From contig CAKTFN010000001.1 of the NCBI GenBank assembly GCA_934561055.1, positions 124,001 to 188,000 on the forward strand: DNA of 64,000 nt, given 5' to 3'. Both the position numbers and the translations under genes were made by a program. Position 1 is the first letter of the stretch. The number at the start of each line of letters is the position of its first letter. Positions 61,604 through 64,000 of this stretch are shown in pieces. Source of the stretch: an uncultured Eubacteriales bacterium (GTDB lineage: Bacteria; Bacillota; Clostridia; Oscillospirales; Acutalibacteraceae). The notes under the pieces were generated by a model that was not told where the DNA came from, did no database searches, and worked only from the letters and a program-made list of their open reading frames with translations.

Positions 61604-61635
61604 TAATGCAGGCTGCGAAAAAACAGCCTGCATTA
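61604..61635. terminator. Bidirectional terminator between rnhA and the topoisomerase gene
   Basis: The perfect 12-bp stem TAATGCAGGCTG/CAGCCTGCATTA surrounds an A-rich loop, with A/T-rich flanks on both sides. Confidence 0.88.
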
Positions 61636-61638
61636 ATT

Positions 61639-63906
61639 TTATTCTCCGAATCCTTCAAATTGAATATTGTTTTTGAGTGCGGCATCTTCCGTACTGAGAA
61701 GCGCACCTGTTGAAGGAAGGTTTTTGGTTTTGTAACGGTATGCTTTTACGAACTCTCCTTCATTGTAATCACGAACGAGCGAAATTCTGTTGCTCTTTTT
61801 GAGCGTCATGCAAGCGACGCCCTGAGTGTCTTTCATCGCCTTCGGTGAAATGAGCGAGGAGTTGAAAAGAAGATATCTTCCGGCGGTCGTTTCAATCACA
61901 AGGTCTTTGTCTTCGTCAAGCTTCAAAATCTGAACGAGCGGCGATTTGTCGCTGTATGCTTTAATAAGCTTTTTGCGGTTCGCTTTTGTTGCATATGAGG
62001 ACATGTTGACCTTTGCGGCTTTTCCGTTTTCAAAGAAAAAGAGCATATAGCCTTCATAGTCATTATTGAGTACAGCAGCAAAAATTGCGTTTTCGCCATC
62101 TTCCATTGTAAGCTTTGACGGAACGTAGTCACCGAGAACGCTCGCCTTTGTATCTGCAAAATCAGCCATTTTCGCTTTGTAGACTTGATGCCTGTCTGTA
62201 AAGAACAAAACTTCCTTAGCGTTGGTTGTTTCCGTCTGAAGAATAATCTTATCGCCCTCCTTGAGTTTTTGTTCGCCGCTCATGCGAAGGGACTGCGGTG
62301 TAATCTTTTTGAAGTATCCGTCACGGGTAAAGAAAACGTTAACCGGATAGTCGGGAACTTCTTCTTCCTGTTCGGCTTCTTCGATTTCGGAAGCGTAGAG
62401 AATATCCGTTCTTCTTTCGATTGAATACTTTTTGATAACCTCTTCAAGCTCTTTGATAATAACCTTTCTGATTTTCGCCTTGCTTGAAAGTGTTTCTTCC
62501 ATGTCGGCAATCGAAGAATTGAGGTTATCAATATCTTTGAGGCGTTTCATGATATATTCACGGTTGAGATGGCGAAGCTTGATTTCCGCAACATACTCGG
62601 CTTGAATTTTGTCAATACCGAATTCAACCATCAAATTCGGAACAACTTCGCTTTCCTCCTCGGTGTTGCGAATCACTGCGATAGCCTTATCGATATCAAG
62701 AAGGATTTTTTCAAGGCCTTTAAGTAAGTGGAGCTTGTCCTTTGCTTTTTCAAGATCAAAGCTGATACGTCTGAAGACGCATTTTCCTCTGAATCTGATC
62801 CATTCAAGAAGAATTTCTCTGACGGAAAGTACCCTTGGATATCCGTCAATCAAAACATTGAAATTGCAGGAAAAAGAATCTTCAAGCGGGGTTGACTTAT
62901 AAAGCTTTTGCATAAGCTTTTCCGGATCAACTCCCCTTTTGAGGTCGATTGTGATTTTGAGACCCTGTCTGTCGGTTTCATCACGGATATCGCTGATTTC
63001 TTTGAATGTACCCGACTTAATGCGTTCAATGATTTTATCGATAATTGCTTCGGCCGTTGTTGTCGGCGGAATCTGGAAAATATCAATGCAATTATAATCC
63101 TTGTCGTATTTGTATTTTGCTCTTACTTTGATTGAACCGCGGCCGGTGTTGTACACGTCTTCAATTGCTTTTTTGTCATAAATGATTGTTCCTCCGCCGA
63201 CAAAATCAGGCGCAATGAGAGTATCGCTGATGTTGTGATCCTGATTTTTGATGAGTTCAATCGTGGTTTCGCAAAGCTCCTTGAGATTGAATGAACAAAT
63301 TGAACTTGCCATACCAACGGCGATGCCGAGGCTCACGTTAGCAAGAATAGACGGGAAAGTTACGGGAAGTAAAACCGGCTCTTTTGTTGTGCTGTCATAG
63401 TTATCGACAAAGTCAACCGTATTCTTATCAATATCACGGAAAAGTTCGTTGCAAATCGGTTCAAGTTTGGCTTCGGTGTATCTCGCCGCAGCATAGTGCA
63501 TATCACGCGAATACGCCTTTCCGAAGTTACCTTTTGAATCAACAAGCGGACACAAAAGCGTTTCGTTTCCTCTTGCAAGACGAACCATTGTTTCATAAAT
63601 CGAAGCGTCGCCGTGAGGATTAAGGCGCATGGTCTGACCGACAATGTTTGCGGACTTTGTTCTTGCCGAACCGAGAAGGTTCATTTTATACATTGTATAA
63701 AGAAGTTTTCTGTGTGAGGGTTTGAGTCCGTCAATTTCCGGAATCGCTCGTGAAAGGATAACGCTCATTGCGTACGGCATATAGTTGATTTCAAGCGCAT
63801 CAACAATCGGTTGGTCAACAATGTCACCGGCCGAAGAAATATGAGCGTGTTCAAGAAGTTCGTTTATATCGTTTGTTTTTTTTGTTGTTTTTTTCTTTTT
63901 AGCCAT
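61639..63906 (-). CDS. Type IIA topoisomerase subunit A (ParC/GyrA-like)
   Basis: 755 residues with a lysine-rich N-terminus, the winged-helix region GLKPSHRKLLYTMY, HGDASIYETMVRLA (quinolone region, 98-111), the catalytic Y143 in AARYTEAKLEP, a coiled coil and a short C-terminal beta-pinwheel. No full GyrA box is evident in the C-terminal part, and the divergence and immediate pairing with a B-subunit gene favour a topoisomerase IV-type decatenase over the main gyrase. The GAGGT site precedes the ATG; the B-subunit stop lies 16 bases upstream. Confidence 0.88.
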   Translation of the reverse strand: MAKKKKTTKKTNDINELLEHAHISSAGDIVDQPIVDALEINYMPYAMSVILSRAIPEIDGLKPSHRKLLYTMYKMNLLGSARTKSANIVGQTMRLNPHGDASIYETMVRLARGNETLLCPLVDSKGNFGKAYSRDMHYAAARYTEAKLEPICNELFRDIDKNTVDFVDNYDSTTKEPVLLPVTFPSILANVSLGIAVGMASSICSFNLKELCETTIELIKNQDHNISDTLIAPDFVGGGTIIYDKKAIEDVYNTGRGSIKVRAKYKYDKDYNCIDIFQIPPTTTAEAIIDKIIERIKSGTFKEISDIRDETDRQGLKITIDLKRGVDPEKLMQKLYKSTPLEDSFSCNFNVLIDGYPRVLSVREILLEWIRFRGKCVFRRISFDLEKAKDKLHLLKGLEKILLDIDKAIAVIRNTEEESEVVPNLMVEFGIDKIQAEYVAEIKLRHLNREYIMKRLKDIDNLNSSIADMEETLSSKAKIRKVIIKELEEVIKKYSIERRTDILYASEIEEAEQEEEVPDYPVNVFFTRDGYFKKITPQSLRMSGEQKLKEGDKIILQTETTNAKEVLFFTDRHQVYKAKMADFADTKASVLGDYVPSKLTMEDGENAIFAAVLNNDYEGYMLFFFENGKAAKVNMSSYATKANRKKLIKAYSDKSPLVQILKLDEDKDLVIETTAGRYLLFNSSLISPKAMKDTQGVACMTLKKSNRISLVRDYNEGEFVKAYRYKTKNLPSTGALLSTEDAALKNNIQFEGFGE

Positions 63907-63921
63907 CGGTATACCTCTTTA

Positions 63922-64000
63922 TCAGCTGACATCGGTCATGTCAATATAAAGATGACCGAAATTTGCAATATAATCCTTTCTTCCGGCAAGATTGTCGCCG
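63922..64000 (-). CDS. Type IIA topoisomerase subunit B, C-terminal end (partial)
   Basis: The last 25 codons of a minus-strand gene entering from the right edge: GDNLAGRKDYIANFGHLYID then MTDVS and TGA at 63924-63922. The RKDYIANFG pattern resembles the end of GyrB/ParE proteins, and it lies just before the A-subunit gene, so a ParE-like product is likely. Too little is visible to say more. Confidence 0.7.
   Translation of the reverse strand, partial: GDNLAGRKDYIANFGHLYIDMTDVS

Noticed and set aside
1..64000. CRISPR arrays, rRNA genes or insertion sequences
   Set aside because: No regularly spaced repeats, rRNA-like sequence or transposase of an IS family was found by reading both strands.

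Overview
The window looks like a chromosome segment of a spore-forming, low-to-moderate-GC Firmicute of class Clostridia, probably an Oscillospiraceae/Ruminococcaceae-type gut organism. This is inferred from the gene families: cotJA/cotJB, cwlD and a spoIIM-like gene, a T-box in front of thrS, a tgt-yajC-TIGR04086 neighbourhood, and a dnaB-rplI-GdpP-RNase J block. No species is assigned.

Region 1 (1 to about 16,556) is the right part of an integrated mobilizable or conjugative element whose left end lies outside the window. On the minus strand it carries a ParB-like protein, a MOBP-type relaxase, MobC, a candidate oriT, a ParR/ParM-like segregation pair and a cysteine-rich VLP protein. On the plus strand it carries a DUF6076 protein and a sigma-70-like protein, followed by a defence block: an XRE regulator, a type I restriction-modification system (hsdM-hsdS-hsdR) and a two-gene CBASS-like unit (SLATT membrane protein plus CD-NTase). 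It ends with a KilA-N remnant and a DUF6809-small protein-TnpV operon. Several element genes are damaged: a frameshift in the relaxase tail, an in-frame stop in DUF6076, and the KilA-N fragment. The right end sits inside the spore-coat gene cotJC. Only the first ~31 CotJC codons remain, directly behind cotJA-cotJB, so the element interrupts a sporulation gene as skin-like elements do.

Region 2 (16.5-32.4 kb) is accessory chromosome: cotJA-cotJB-'cotJC; a DUF2975/XRE/DUF4173 membrane cassette; two FAD-dependent oxidoreductases; a secreted lipase; an OmpR-type two-component system; and a five-gene operon (26.6-32.3 kb) encoding a DltA-like adenylation enzyme, a fold-III PLP decarboxylase, an acyl carrier protein, an MBOAT acyltransferase and a DltD-like SGNH protein. 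I read the operon as a Dlt-like surface-acylation pathway with a PLP enzyme added. It is the most likely undescribed system here.

Region 3 (32.4-64 kb) is mostly housekeeping: thrS (T-box controlled) divergent from asnS, an aminotransferase, tgt, yajC, TIGR04086 and spoIIM-like genes on the plus strand. The minus strand carries xerC/D-like, DUF6873, radA and cwlD. A tRNA-Leu(TAG) lies on the plus strand. The minus strand continues with DUF3006, a ComEC-type metallo-hydrolase, a YgiQ radical SAM protein, ftsK/spoIIIE and a degenerate UppP-like protein. Next comes the long operon rnj-gdpP-rplI-dnaB-tilS-hpt-ftsH (transcribed in that order). rnhA lies on the plus strand, and a type IIA topoisomerase A/B pair runs off the right edge. 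No CRISPR array, rRNA or insertion sequence was seen.
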